This document shows positions 35,901-42,602 of a stretch of DNA of 64,000 nucleotides, in pieces (positions within the stretch are counted from its first letter, which is position 1; each line of letters begins with the position of its first letter). Source of the stretch: Apostichopus parvimensis (Eukaryota > Echinodermata > Holothuroidea > Aspidochirotida > Stichopodidae). Both the position numbers and the translations under genes were made by a program. The notes under the pieces were generated by a model, which did not search any database, had not been told where the DNA came from, and was given only the letters and a program-made list of their open reading frames with translations. Location: contig KN887216.1 in the NCBI GenBank assembly GCA_000934455.1, positions 17,917-81,916 on the forward strand. The letters are read 5' to 3'.

Positions 35901-38158
35901 TTCTTTTCCCAACTCCTCACCCTTCCAATGTCCTACCAGGTTTCTTTCCTTCTCTCTCCTTCTGATAAGAGACTGGTCCCACCTCTCTCCCCACTTTTCT
36001 ACCTATGGCCCATCTGGCCCTGTGTCCACCTAAGACCCTCTGTCCTTCCTAAAAACAGGCTAGGGATGTTCCATTCTCCCTTTTTTTTCAAAAGTAGACT
36101 GACACCTCCACTCTCTCACTACGTGTCCTACTGCCCATCTGACCCTCGTCACCTCCCTACCCTCCATACTCTTCCAACAATGTTAATGTCTTGCCTAGTA
36201 CCTTTCCCATGATAGGCTAGGCCATATGTTATCCTATCCCCCTCTCTACAGCACACTATATTCTTCTCTTTCCTCCTACCCATCCCATGGTTAGCATCAC
36301 ACCATTGCCACTCCCTAATGTATGTTTCCTTCCCACAACAGAATGGCGATAAACTGATCAAAGGGCTCATCTACTTCTAAACTGACAAGTAGAAAGTAAC
36401 CTCTTAACTTGAGAAAAGTTCTAAAGAGGAAAATTTAATTCTTGATTTATGTAATATGACATGCATTGCCCAATATGGTTTAAAATACACGCATATACCT
36501 TCATATAAAGGCCAAGATGATATTACAAACAACTTGATTTCTGAATTTGCTTTCCCCTTTTTCTTTTTTGAACAAGTCTTCACAATTTTCTGCTTGATTT
36601 CAGAAACCTGGTATGGAAACAGCAGACGATTACTGCGATTTCATTCGGGACAACTTGGACTGTATCAGGGAAAGACTTCACGATGAAGAATTTGTCCTGA
36701 ACTTATTTGAGGTGAGAATGAGAGAATGAAACTGGAAGCAGAATTAAAAAACAAATTGTTGATATGATATACAGGTATCTTGTTATGGTGAATCCAAGGG
36801 TGCTATTAAACAGGGGATGGAGGGAGGGGAGGGGCTGGGAGGGATGGTTGCCAGTCCCATAACCAGGCCTGGGCATGGGGAGGTCTTGCCCCCTGTGTAG
36901 TCTACCTACTATACCCCCACCCCCCACCCATCTGTATGTGCAAGAGCGTCATTTAATTCAATAGGCTGTTTAATACATTCACATACTCAACTGTAATGAT
37001 ATACGTAGGTGAAAATGACAGTTAATCTTCCTTGTTAACTGTTGTTGCTACAAGGTTGACTAAATTTCCTCCCAAATCTTGTAATATTGGGGAAATTATT
37101 TGGAAGTCACCTTCATCCTGGGACAACCACTTTCTCCAAAAGAGTCATAAATATGTTATAGATATTGAATATTACAAAGATTGCAAGGTATTTAATGTCC
37201 GTTCTTGCTGTTTTGATGTTTAGTTTTTTACGTGACCTTTGTCATAATAATCAACATGTTCGACAAGAATTAATGTGTCTTCTTTGTTTCAGGAGTGGTA
37301 TACTTCCAATATGAACCTACTCTGTGATTGGTTGTCAGACCGATTGGAACTCCAACTTCATGTTTACCAGTTAAACTCTTTACTAAGGATCAAATCTGTA
37401 AGTACCCATCTCATATTTAGAATGGCCTGATCCATTCAAAGTTTGTGTTACTAAGATCAAAACCAATAAGTCTTGTCTTAAACTTGGCTGTTGAGTTTGG
37501 TTTATAGAATTTTGCATCTTTTTGACAAAAAGCATGTTAAACTTTAGCTAGCCCTTAATCAGATATTACCTTCAATCCAGCTAAGAGATATTTTATATAT
37601 GGTTTCAATAATTTGGGTGTTCATATTATCAAGTTTTTAACTGTGAACTCCAATCCATAAACATGTGTGTCCAACAAACCTACCATATCAGTAAAATTTT
37701 CCTCATTTGCAAACCTTGAAAGTTTCGGCTTAATTGTTTTTTCCACAAGCAGCCAAACAGGTTGCCTGAATGGCTCCATTAAAAATGTATAACCCTTTTA
37801 ACTAATGTGGAATGGGTTCTACTATACTGATTAAATGATGCAAGCTGGTATACATTGCAGCAATTACGTGATGATTGAAAGAAATGCAGACTGCTTCATC
37901 CCAAACTCATCTCATTTTCATTTTTGCTATCGATAGGATATCGATTAGTTGAGCTCTGTCTATTTGTCACAACTCTTTGTGTTTTTGCAGAAGATGTACA
38001 AAGACTTTGAGCTTCATGGTGTGAACCATTCCGGCTTAAACAGCAAGACATTTGAGAACGTCTGTCAGAGACTTCAGGTTGAGAAAGCTACAGCCTCTGT
38101 CATGCACGGCGATGAAGTCATGAGTCAGAGCAGCCTCTCGGACGAAGACGACGAGTAA
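913..38158 (+). CDS. CADPS: CADPS/CAPS, calcium-dependent secretion activator, 3' part (22 exons phased)
   Basis: CAPS proteins prime dense-core vesicles for Ca2+-triggered exocytosis by binding PI(4,5)P2 and SNAREs at the plasma membrane. Spliced exons join 913-1034, 4908-5019, 5974-6110, 8576-8642, 9649-9757, 10406-10609, 11687-11823, 14583-14770, 15279-15380, 16971-17034, 17787-17910, 18921-18950, 21711-21820, 26236-26392, 26999-27028, 32538-32679, 33771-33926, 34861-35011, 35439-35597, 36604-36711, 37293-37397 and 37991-38158. All have AG/GT borders and matching phases, giving 893 residues and a stop. In order they encode the C2 domain (local residues 1-125), the PH domain (about 124-225), and the MUN/MHD1 region and C-terminus (about 250-893). 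Hallmarks recalled from human CAPS1 include [44 protein letters not shown]-like [17 protein letters not shown]-like CHRHLSYL and [14 protein letters not shown]. The tail is acidic (SDEDDE). The N-terminal roughly 370-400 residues of the usual protein of about 1,300 lie upstream of the window. CADPS and CADPS2 cannot be told apart; an invertebrate would have a single gene. Confidence 0.96.
1992..2157 (+). repeat. Three-copy repeat of about 58 bp
   Basis: AGCTGTACATGGATGCACTA, TTAGACAGCATTGG and GGTCAGATATGATAGCAG recur three times with small changes. Confidence 0.85.
3672..4241. mobile_element. About 570-bp inverted-repeat MITE in CADPS intron
   Basis: The left end GGGTGGTTTTACATTAGACC and the inverse of the right end, GGGTGCTATTACACTAGATC, pair over about 38 bp with mismatches (both continue to ATCTGAT). 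GTTACA occurs near both borders, but an exact target duplication is not resolved. Confidence 0.65.
4908..5019 (+). CDS. CADPS: CADPS exon 2 (C2 domain)
   Basis: The acceptor is TTTTACAG and the donor AAG|GTATGT. The exon encodes [20 protein letters not shown] and the rest of the C2 middle strands. It begins by completing a Thr codon from the previous exon and ends in phase 0. Confidence 0.95.
5605..5662 (+). mobile_element. Short LINE/SINE tail remnant
   Basis: TTTTGTAAAACGCTTTGAAG followed by CTGTGATT(ATT)n resembles the 3' tails of the LINE fragments in this window. Only the tail is left. Confidence 0.45.
5974..6110 (+). CDS. CADPS: CADPS exon 3 (end of C2, linker)
   Basis: The acceptor is GCTCTTAG and the donor GG|GTGAGT. 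The exon encodes [17 protein letters not shown] and [18 protein letters not shown], which match the C2 end and the lead into the PH domain. It ends in phase 2. Confidence 0.95.
8576..8642 (+). CDS. CADPS: CADPS exon 4 (start of PH domain)
   Basis: A 67-nt exon with acceptor ATCTTTAG and donor CAG|GTAGGT. It encodes [20 protein letters not shown] and VQ, the first PH strands with the basic cluster expected to contact phosphoinositide. Human CAPS1 has [20 protein letters not shown] here. Confidence 0.93.
9361..9436 (+). pseudogene. Decayed copy of CADPS exon 5, first
   Basis: After an ACCTCAG acceptor like that of exon 5, the sequence aligns with the exon along most of its first 75 bases. The best stretch is GATAAGAAGGCAGAC, followed by an AATGAACTGTTA segment. 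In frame this part reads [12 protein letters not shown] against [12 protein letters not shown]. Small indels upstream and a lost 3' half make it non-functional. Confidence 0.6.
9496..9531 (+). pseudogene. Decayed copy of CADPS exon 5, second fragment
   Basis: GGTCACTCAGTACACTCTTG resembles the start of exon 5 (GGTCAGCCAGTACACGTTCG). It continues with partial similarity for about 15 more bases and then stops. It is a short, degraded match, so this call is weaker than the first copy. Confidence 0.45.
9649..9757 (+). CDS. CADPS: CADPS exon 5 (PH domain)
   Basis: The acceptor is AACCTCAG and the donor G|GTAAGA. The exon encodes [20 protein letters not shown] and [12 protein letters not shown], core PH strands. 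Two decayed partial copies of this exon lie in the preceding intron (9361-9436 and 9496-9531). Confidence 0.95.
10406..10609 (+). CDS. CADPS: CADPS exon 6 (PH end and linker)
   Basis: The acceptor is ATCCACAG and the donor G|GTAAGG. The exon encodes [19 protein letters not shown], the PH C-terminal helix ([20 protein letters not shown]) and a linker that is less conserved than the rest. Confidence 0.95.
10757..10900 (+). repeat. Tandem duplication of about 72 bp
   Basis: TTGATGTGTATTT, TTGGCATGTAGA and CAGGCTTGTAGCGAGTCTGT are present twice in the intron after CADPS exon 6. Confidence 0.85.
11422..11606 (+). pseudogene. Decayed duplicate of CADPS exon 8
   Basis: This segment keeps the acceptor CATCCCAG and matches the working exon 8 almost base for base over its middle 100 or so bases, where I count two differences. 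One base is missing early on (ATCTTGTGATG against ATCTTTGTGATG), which shifts the frame. The first Trp codon is changed to Pro. The 3' end diverges and lacks the GTATGA donor. It lies in the intron before exon 7, so it is also out of order. It brings about 90 bp of upstream intron with it (about 11330-11421, matching 14490-14582). It is probably not used, or is used only as a poison exon; an assembly duplication is possible but less likely given the distinct flanks. Confidence 0.88.
11687..11823 (+). CDS. CADPS: CADPS exon 7
   Basis: The acceptor is CGATGTAG and the donor CTG|GTAAGT. The exon encodes [20 protein letters not shown] and [13 protein letters not shown], matching the segment after the PH domain in vertebrate CAPS. 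A broken copy of exon 8 ends about 80 bp before this exon. Confidence 0.95.
12056..12530 (+). repeat. GGTAAAGTAAAGGT minisatellite
   Basis: An irregular array of about 18-bp units (GTCTTAGGTAAAGTAAAG) with TTTAGG, TTAGAT and AAATAAAGT variants. On the minus strand it has an open frame of about 210 residues rich in TLPKTFTLF, which is only a product of the repeat. Confidence 0.9.
12843..13100 (+). mobile_element. LINE 3' fragment (5'-truncated, CR1/L2-like tail)
   Basis: It encodes the end of a reverse transcriptase protein: the frame reads [24 protein letters not shown] and [12 protein letters not shown] with minor gaps. A tail follows with GAGCGCTTTGAAACGCTGTA and TTAAGCGCTATATAAAT. It is the same family as the element at 19500-20050. 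Confidence 0.8.
14125..14555 (+). repeat. About 220-bp tandem duplication before CADPS exon 8
   Basis: Two copies (about 14125-14345 and 14346-14555) share GGTGCCCCTTTCTT, GATTCAAAACCAGTGACAGA, AGAGCATGTGTTGG and GTAAGTAATGGAAGAG. The unit's end is the same intron flank that accompanies the exon 8 copy at 11330-11421. Confidence 0.88.
14583..14770 (+). CDS. CADPS: CADPS exon 8 (functional copy)
   Basis: The acceptor is CATCCCAG and the donor AG|GTATGA. The exon encodes [20 protein letters not shown], then [20 protein letters not shown] and a [13 protein letters not shown] end. It reads through in frame between exons 7 and 9, unlike its copy at 11422. Confidence 0.96.
15279..15380 (+). CDS. 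CADPS: CADPS exon 9
   Basis: The acceptor is TCATTACAG and the donor AG|GTACTG. The exon encodes [20 protein letters not shown] and [10 protein letters not shown], at the start of the MUN/MHD part. Confidence 0.95.
15381..16970. other. CADPS intron (exon 9-10)
   Basis: AT-rich with T/A homopolymers at about 15930-15990 and 16500-16560 and a C-rich run near 16790-16815. No exon or element is recognised. Confidence 0.75.
16971..17034 (+). CDS. CADPS: CADPS exon 10
   Basis: A 64-nt exon with acceptor CTACAATAG and donor AGA|GTGAGT. It encodes [20 protein letters not shown], virtually identical to vertebrate CAPS. Confidence 0.95.
17179..17600 (+). repeat. Two-copy tandem repeat interrupted by the hAT MITE
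   Basis: A unit of about 90 bp runs from AGCTGATG through ATGCCAGGTGGAT, CAGTGGTAAAG and GTGTATGGTAGG to TAAATGTTGATTGG. It occurs at about 17179-17265 and about 17266-17600, with the second copy split by the MITE. Confidence 0.75.
17336..17558. mobile_element. hAT-type MITE with 8-bp target duplication
   Basis: The ends are CAGTGGCATAGCTAGGGGG and the inverse of CCTCTAGCTACCCCACTG, typical hAT termini. They are flanked by ATGGTAGG on the left and ATGGTAGT on the right. A second copy of the surrounding minisatellite at about 17230-17262 preserves the empty site, which confirms the insertion. The length is 223 bp and there is no coding capacity. Confidence 0.88.
17787..17910 (+). CDS. CADPS: CADPS exon 11
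   Basis: The acceptor is CACAAATAG and the donor G|GTAGGT. The exon encodes [20 protein letters not shown] and [19 protein letters not shown]. It ends in phase 1, the same phase as the following microexon. Confidence 0.95.
17955..18150 (+). repeat. About 54-bp repeat, four copies
   Basis: GAGAATGAATATTAATTCTT, then ATATAGAATGCATC and AATGATTATCAT, recurs four times with drift. Confidence 0.75.
18921..18950 (+). CDS. CADPS: CADPS exon 12, 30-nt microexon (probable cassette)
   Basis: A 30-nt block with acceptor CATCGTGTAG and donor GAG|GTGACC. It fits phase 1 on both sides and encodes [10 protein letters not shown] between exons 11 and 13. The human protein has a similarly acidic, alternatively spliced stretch here. 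It can be skipped without changing frame. The evidence is splice sites, phase and base composition; transcripts would settle it. Confidence 0.7.
19500..20050 (-). mobile_element. LINE 3' fragment (5'-truncated, CR1/L2-like)
   Basis: Read on the minus strand it encodes the C-terminal 105 or more residues of a LINE ORF2: [57 protein letters not shown] and [13 protein letters not shown] tail of GCGCTTTGAAACACTGTATT, ATATAAATG and (ATT)n follows. The frame also extends further upstream ([16 protein letters not shown]). The RT core and endonuclease are missing. Confidence 0.9.
20740..20822 (+). repeat. 45-bp direct duplication
   Basis: TTAACAATATATCTCTATGT followed by TCCATCTAGGTTGA occurs twice in direct order. 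Confidence 0.85.
21711..21820 (+). CDS. CADPS: CADPS exon 13
   Basis: The acceptor is CTCGTAAAG and the donor GAG|GTATGG. The exon encodes [20 protein letters not shown] and [10 protein letters not shown], matching the human [20 protein letters not shown] segment. Confidence 0.94.
22292..22480 (+). repeat. Two-copy repeat of about 113 bp with an A14 run between
   Basis: TTAACTCAACACACAGCTGT and AATTACAAACTTT occur twice, followed by related AAAGTCTGG/AAATCTGG segments. Confidence 0.75.
23887..23913 (+). repeat. Poly(T) run of about 27
   Basis: A T-only run after TATTAA. No retroposon body is recognisable next to it. A near-perfect AT palindrome follows at about 24070-24118. Confidence 0.8.
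24194..24442. mobile_element. Probable hAT-type MITE
   Basis: It starts CAGGGGTGAATCCAGGGAG. The inverse of its end reads CAATGGTGGATCCGGGATT, the common hAT MITE type. The length is about 250 bp. The target duplication is not clear; AAATC is shared at both sides. Confidence 0.6.
26236..26392 (+). CDS. CADPS: CADPS exon 14
   Basis: The acceptor is CCTTCTCAG and the donor C|GTAAGT. The exon encodes [20 protein letters not shown] and [20 protein letters not shown], a strongly conserved MUN segment. It ends in phase 1. Confidence 0.96.
26540..26935 (+). repeat. Degenerate AGCTATGTACAGCTATGCAAGG repeat
   Basis: Short AGCTATGTACAGCTATGCAA-like pairs recur about every 60-110 bp, separated by pyrimidine-rich stretches. 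It lies just before the candidate microexon at 26999. Confidence 0.7.
26999..27028 (+). CDS. CADPS: CADPS exon 15, candidate 30-nt microexon
   Basis: A 30-nt block after TTCTTTGCAG, ending ATG|GTACTT. Its phases (1 and 1) fit exons 14 and 16, and it would add [10 protein letters not shown] before ANLCGG. Vertebrate CAPS goes directly from LRTDY to NLCNG, so this would be a lineage-specific, skippable insert. The donor is weaker than its neighbours. Confidence 0.45.
28296..28937. repeat. Possible inverted-repeat element of about 640 bp
   Basis: AGCGAGACTGGCCCTTAAAT near 28303 faces the inverse of ATTTAAGCTCGCCAGTCTCGC near 28912, about 25 bp with a small gap. A further perfect hairpin (GAGAGGTTT with AAACCTCTC, inner CTGGTT/AACCAG) lies at about 28322-28364. 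It could be a MITE or chance pairing. Confidence 0.4.
29115..29488 (+). mobile_element. TTAA-flanked MITE family, copy A (CADPS intron)
   Basis: About 370 bp with inverted ends TTAAAGGCATTGAAGACTCG and the inverse of CGAGTCTTCACACCCTTTAA. Both borders carry TTTAA. It is clearly related to 34454-34819 (inverted) and 62462-62826. Confidence 0.85.
30861..31217 (+). repeat. About 67-bp tandem repeat, five copies
   Basis: The unit starts TGTGTGATTGTACACTTGCT and continues with TTAGTGGTGTGTG, CTCTCAAATCACAACTGCTT and TGTGTGAGGGT. Five copies and a partial one carry scattered base changes. It lies in the CADPS intron before exon 16. Confidence 0.9.
32538..32679 (+). CDS. CADPS: CADPS exon 16
   Basis: The acceptor is TTCTTGCAG and the donor GG|GTGAGA. 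The exon encodes [20 protein letters not shown] and [20 protein letters not shown], nearly identical to vertebrate CAPS. It ends after WEPKG. Confidence 0.96.
32850..32918 (+). repeat. AATAAATATGAATCTGT repeat, four copies
   Basis: TCTGTAATAAATATGAA repeated at 16-18-bp spacing, just after CADPS exon 16. Confidence 0.85.
33040..33150. repeat. Inverted repeat of about 32 bp around a 55-bp loop
   Basis: TTAAAGGGCGTGACGTTTCG plus ACCCTAGCAGG faces the inverse of CCTGCTAGGATTGAAACATC plus AGGCCCTCTTAC. A similar single arm (GAGGGCCTTACGTTTTGATC) lies at about 2337-2362, so it belongs to a dispersed family. Confidence 0.65.
33771..33926 (+). CDS. CADPS: CADPS exon 17
   Basis: The acceptor is TCTCTTAG and the donor AG|GTACGA. 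The exon encodes [20 protein letters not shown] and [19 protein letters not shown]. The roughly 50-residue linker present before this point in one human isoform (the proline-rich LPNVNLP repeats) is absent. Confidence 0.95.
   Translation, partial: KWHGYLRGSLLEVGSPSVFCTGPALATGGIRKAPRPPAEIDGSRHDRVVRK
34454..34819 (-). mobile_element. TTAA-flanked MITE family, copy B, just before CADPS exon 18
   Basis: The same family as 29115-29488 in inverse orientation, with TTTAA at both borders. Its end lies about 40 bp before the exon 18 acceptor, so it abuts the branch-site region of this intron. Confidence 0.85.
34861..35011 (+). CDS. CADPS: CADPS exon 18
   Basis: The acceptor is GTCCTTCAG and the donor CAG|GTATGA. 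The exon encodes [20 protein letters not shown] and [18 protein letters not shown]. It is less conserved than its neighbours. A TTAA-flanked inverted-repeat element ends about 40 bp before the acceptor. Confidence 0.94.
35105..35345 (-). mobile_element. LINE 3' fragment, second family
   Basis: On the minus strand it reads [20 protein letters not shown] and FKSKM, the usual LINE end. A tail with GAAGCGCATTAGATC, ATATATAAATG and ATT repeats follows. It differs from the other LINE family in the window. Confidence 0.7.
35439..35597 (+). CDS. CADPS: CADPS exon 19
   Basis: The acceptor is ACCTCTCAG and the donor ACT|GTAAGT. The exon encodes [20 protein letters not shown] and [17 protein letters not shown]. 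Confidence 0.95.
36604..36711 (+). CDS. CADPS: CADPS exon 20
   Basis: The acceptor is GATTTCAG and the donor GAG|GTGAGA. The exon encodes [20 protein letters not shown] to NLFE. The short VKAASKYVDVP-like stretch found before KPGM in vertebrates is not present in this splice model. Confidence 0.94.
37293..37397 (+). CDS. CADPS: CADPS exon 21
   Basis: The acceptor is TTGTTTCAG and the donor TCT|GTAAGT. The exon encodes [20 protein letters not shown] and [15 protein letters not shown]. Confidence 0.95.
37991..38158 (+). CDS. CADPS: CADPS terminal coding exon
   Basis: The acceptor is TTTTTGCAG and the stop TAA lies at 38156-38158. The exon encodes [20 protein letters not shown], then [12 protein letters not shown] and an acidic SDEDDE end, the same layout as the vertebrate C-terminus. 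Confidence 0.96.
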   Translation, partial: KMYKDFELHGVNHSGLNSKTFENVCQRLQVEKATASVMHGDEVMSQSSLSDEDDE

Positions 38159-38832
38159 AAAGATGGAGTAAAGATGCATGGACTGGAGTAAAAGATAGTA
38201 GGAAACATCTGAGTGACGATGAAAGAAGCAGGCGATGAAGATGACATGTTCAGGATTCAGTTTTGGGGGGATTGTTTATTTTCACTTGCAATCAGACTGA
38301 AAACACCTGCTTTCCTCTGGATCTGATAATATTCTGCCGTTATTTTGTGATGAGATGTGCCGTTATTTTGTGATGAGATGTGCCATATAAGAGATGAGAT
38401 CACTGCAGCAGTATCGTACGGTAGATTTACTGAAATTGAAAAAAAAAAAACATTACATCGTATTAATTCAGTCTGAAGAGGAACTAGTCCTCAATCAACC
38501 CTCCCCTATTTCCCCAGTTTGATCCACCCTTGGCATCACTGATCAATTAAACTATGACAAACAACAGCAGAAGAGGATAGAGGGGATGGAGGGATCTGAA
38601 TGGGTACAATAACCAGGTGAGGGTGGGGGAGGGGGACATGATTGCCCCCCCCCCCTTGGATATATCAAGGCAATTCCTTAGGCTGTGCCAACTGTGTAAT
38701 TATTGCAACAATTGAAATTGATTAGAGTAAGATATTAACTTTAATAGATAAAGCATTCTTCTGCAAGAGTACTAACTATGCAACACTGTGCAGTTGACAA
38801 CATCACAAACATCACTAACATCAATGTTAATA

Positions 38833-38868
38833 AATAAAGTAGACATCATATGACATGAATGAAATAAA
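38833..38868 (+). promoter_or_regulatory. CADPS candidate poly(A) signals (two AATAAA)
   Basis: AATAAA at 38833-38838 and again at 38863-38868, about 680 bases after the CADPS stop. They are the first paired canonical hexamers in the 3' flank. A 25-bp direct repeat (GCCGTTATTTTGTGATGAGA and on) lies at about 38335-38385 in the presumed 3' UTR. Confidence 0.5.
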
Positions 38869-40215
38869 GTGATACTTAATATGGGGGGCAAAAATAACTT
38901 AATATTAATATGGGAGGAATGTTCTTGTTCACAGGCTTAGAAAAGTACTTCCAACGTGGCTGGGGAGTTTAAGAATTAAGGGTTTTTCTTCTTTTCCTTC
39001 AAATTCAATTGCCATATATGTCTTACAGTTTGTTAGTCCATCTGTGGGTGCTTAATTTCACCTAAACCTCAAAGTGTAAGATACTCATGTCAAATTATCG
39101 TGGAAACAACATTTGACATTTGTCTGCTTTGCAATAATTGGGTTGATGTTAGGAATCTGAAAACGATAAAATATTAAAATAGTTAAAAGTGATAATCTTG
39201 GGGGTTAATGTGGTTAAGGTTATTTCAGCTGATTATGTCTGATGCTAATTTTTCAATGCTGAATGTCATTAATCTCCAATCAATTGCCAATTAATGTTTT
39301 GTTTCCAAAGAGAGAAAAACAATGTTAAGAAACTGCTTGCTATACTGCAAAAAGTCTGTAAGATAGATGCTTGTTTGCTTTGTGATGAAAGAACAGGCTG
39401 GCCGCTTAAATCAAGAACTGAGTGACCATTACATTAGTTAGGGATAGGCCAGGTTACTGCACATAAAGATGCTAGATTTCAATATCAAATACTAACCATT
39501 CCAAAAGTAACAACAGAAATTAACAACAGAATACAAATTTGCTTATTTTGAATTTCAAATATATAAGACCTGAAGGCTTTGATGGTAAAAAGGAGGAAAA
39601 AAAGCAAGAAATAAAAGAAAAAAAACAATTGAATAACATTCTTAATACAAGGCAGTACATTCCAATTTTGGAGAAAAGAAAAAAAAAATATGCATATCAT
39701 TAACTTTTTAATATATAAAGCTCATAGTAATTGTATGATATGTTACGGTAATTTGTATTTTTTAAAAACCATAAGTTAGAAAATTAAATATTTCTCATCT
39801 CCTTTCGTGATGTTAGGTCATAGCCAATTGTCTATAGGTATGCAACTTATGTACAGAAATTTCTTCTTGTTTGTCTCTGTCTTGTATAATATTATAAACT
39901 ATGTATTGTACTAAAGTACTATTTAAAAAAACAAAAAATTACTACAAAACTATATTTTTGTTCCTTTTTTTGCCAATGGGACTGTTTGCAATCAAATCTC
40001 AACCTTCAACAGTTCGTAACTGTCTATTGTTTCAACGTTTCGTCACAATTGTTTATACATCGTCAGCTATTTAGAAGGAAAAAGTATATATTGTCACTCG
40101 AAGCTACATTCGCATTATATAGCGTGATATGATTTCCGTACAAATATGTTCCTTTTTTTGTTTAGGTTATAAAGAGGTATTGTCAATTTTATGTAAGTCT
40201 AATATTTCTCTTAGC

Positions 40216-40372
40216 TTCCATAATTATTATTATTATAATTATTATTATTATAATTATTATTGTTATTATTATTATTGTTATTACAATTATCATTATTATA
40301 TCAAATTCCATTGTTATTATTACAATTTGTTACTATACTTAACTTTGTACAATATCTAATTTATATATATAT
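40216..40372 (+). repeat. ATT/ATA microsatellite
   Basis: A low-complexity stretch of ATT, AATT and TTG triplets. It may be the tail of an old retroposon, but no body is recognisable. Confidence 0.8.
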
Positions 40373-40904
40373 TAACAGCCTATTTTTTATTTCAGTTTCA
40401 TCATACTTCAATTCCATGGTTCTTTTCCTGGGAAAGAGTGTGTAGCTTTGGGGGGGGGGGGGGCTGGGGGGGTTAGAAAATTAATAAACCTTCATATTAG
40501 GGGAACATACACATTAGAAGGAAGAGGGGATGATACATATATGCATCTTTTTATCATCCACACTTGACACCAGTAGATAGGTACTTGGAGGGTCAGCTTA
40601 GGTCAATTTCTCTTTAAATGTTTGGTTAAGTTGTTGGTAACGAGGGAAAGAGAGATAAGTTCTGAGACATTTGATGAAAGGAAATGCACATGCTCAACCT
40701 GAAATTTTAACATGAGAATAAGGAGAAAACTGTTCAGTACCCTCTTTGGTGTGAGGTAGTCTAAATCTGTTCTGAATTTATGAAAATCTCTGATGAATTG
40801 GCTTGAAACTAACATCCTTGGGAGGTCTCTGAAAAGTTAGTTACGATTACACAAGGGATGGGGAGAAAAAGAATTTTCATAAGATAAGTCGACTTTTTTT
40901 GTCT

Positions 40905-41160
40905 AGATGAAGATTCGTATCAGTGACCCCTGCAATACCAGGCTCTTGCAATCTTTCAACTGAGCTATCTAGTCTTTAGTTGGTGGTGATCCCTATAATA
41001 TCCATTTCTCTTGTAAGAGGATCCACTAAATCCCTAGAGTGTACATTACCAGGCTACTGCAATCTACCAACTGAGCTATCCAGTCTTTAGTTGGTGGTGA
41101 TCCCGATAATATCCATTTCTCTTGTAAGAGGATCCACTAAATCCCTAGATTGTATCAAAT
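40905..41160 (-). mobile_element. tRNA-derived SINE amplified as a 113-bp tandem repeat
   Basis: On the minus strand the units contain GGATAGCTCAGTTGGTAGAT (box A-like). The outermost unit extends to GGTCACTGATACGAATC, a worn box B. About two units of 113 bp, with CACCACCAACTAAAGACT and ATATCCATTTCTC-type segments, sit head to tail. A second array of the same unit is at 42325-42552. Confidence 0.75.
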
Positions 41161-42324
41161 GAAATTGGGCTGTGACCTCACGACATTTTTTGAATGTTTG
41201 ATTTCCCACACATTTTTACCATTCTCAGTTACTGATAGGTATCAATGTTTTCAGCCACATTATCAATGCTAGCTTGGTCAGTGGACATGTACTTTCAAAT
41301 GTCCTTTGAAATTATAATTTCATAACCTATAATTTCATAACCATAGAAAATAACATTTTCACTGAAATTCCAAGGGGTTTACTGAAGGTATGGGAGGACA
41401 GAAGATTGATTGTTGATATTATAGAAACTATTATATTGTATTTCACAGGAACAAGAAAAAAGCTACAGGAAACAGCAGATGCATAAACTATATTTCCTTA
41501 CTTTTCCTGGTCTGCAACAAAGAAACACTAAGATTCCATTGTTTGGGTTAACTATTCCAACTATTCCTTCATACACGATTGTAATGGAATACTTAAAAAT
41601 TATGCATTACACTTTTGGTTCTGGTCTGTAACAACTCGATTTTAGAATTTTACGGGCTGGGCTGAATAGATTGCTGAAGTAAGGCTTCATTGCTTCACAC
41701 TTACAAATCATTGTCTGTATATGAAAGAAAATATATTATTTAAGTTTGTGGCATTGGAGAGGTGTTAACACAACTGAATGGCACCAGGAGTATAACATTT
41801 GAGCATAAGTCTCTATTAATTATAATAGTTATGAGATCCAATCAAGATCAAAAGTGCCATTTAAAGACAAAATGAAAGATAATGAAGGAAATTTTAAGTA
41901 TCACTTCTTGGCTTGGGAACTGGGCTACTGGAAGACATGACTTATGATTGCTTGAATGCAAAGGATGCCCACTGAGCTACTAATACCATGCAAATAGAGA
42001 AAAGAAAGAAGAAATATAGCAGAACTTTTTACAATAGGCTGAATGTGTCCGGGGGGAGGGGTGGGGGAGGGGGTGTGACAATGTAGGGCACAGGGACATT
42101 TAACCTTGCACGATATTGTTAACGTTACCATTAGTATATTTAACATGCAGGGTTGTGTGGAAGTTTGCTCATAAAAGAATTAAGGTTTTCCAATTTTGTG
42201 GGGAATAATTTCGATTAGGGTTGTGCACATTTGTCTGCAAAAACGACAAAAAAGTGAAGTAAGATTTGGGAAAAAGTGGGGGGGCAAGTGCCCCCTCTTG
42301 CCCCCCCGTAATCCCGCCCATGCC

Positions 42325-42552
42325 TAGAGTGGAATACCAGGCTACTGCCATCTACCAACTGAGCTATACAGTCTTTAGTTGGCAGTGATCCCTATAATAT
42401 GCATTTCTCTTCTAAGAGGATCCACTAAATCCCTAGAGTGTACATTACCAGGCTACTGCCATCTACCAACTGAGCTATCCAGTCTTTGGTTGGCAGTGAT
42501 CCCTATAATATCCATTTCTCGTCTAAGAGGATCCACTAAATCCCTAGAGTGT
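42325..42552 (-). repeat. Second array of the tRNA-related 113-bp repeat, cut by an assembly gap
   Basis: Two units like those at 40905-41160 run directly into the N block. Their head-to-tail order and the gap position suggest a longer array that the assembly did not resolve. Confidence 0.8.
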
Positions 42553-42602
42553 NNNNNNNNNNNNNNNNNNNNNNNNNNNNNNNNNNNNNNNNNNNNNNNN
42601 NN
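42553..42602. other. Assembly gap (50 N)
   Basis: A run of exactly 50 N, which suggests an arbitrary gap size. It lies at the end of the 113-bp tandem array. Confidence 1.
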
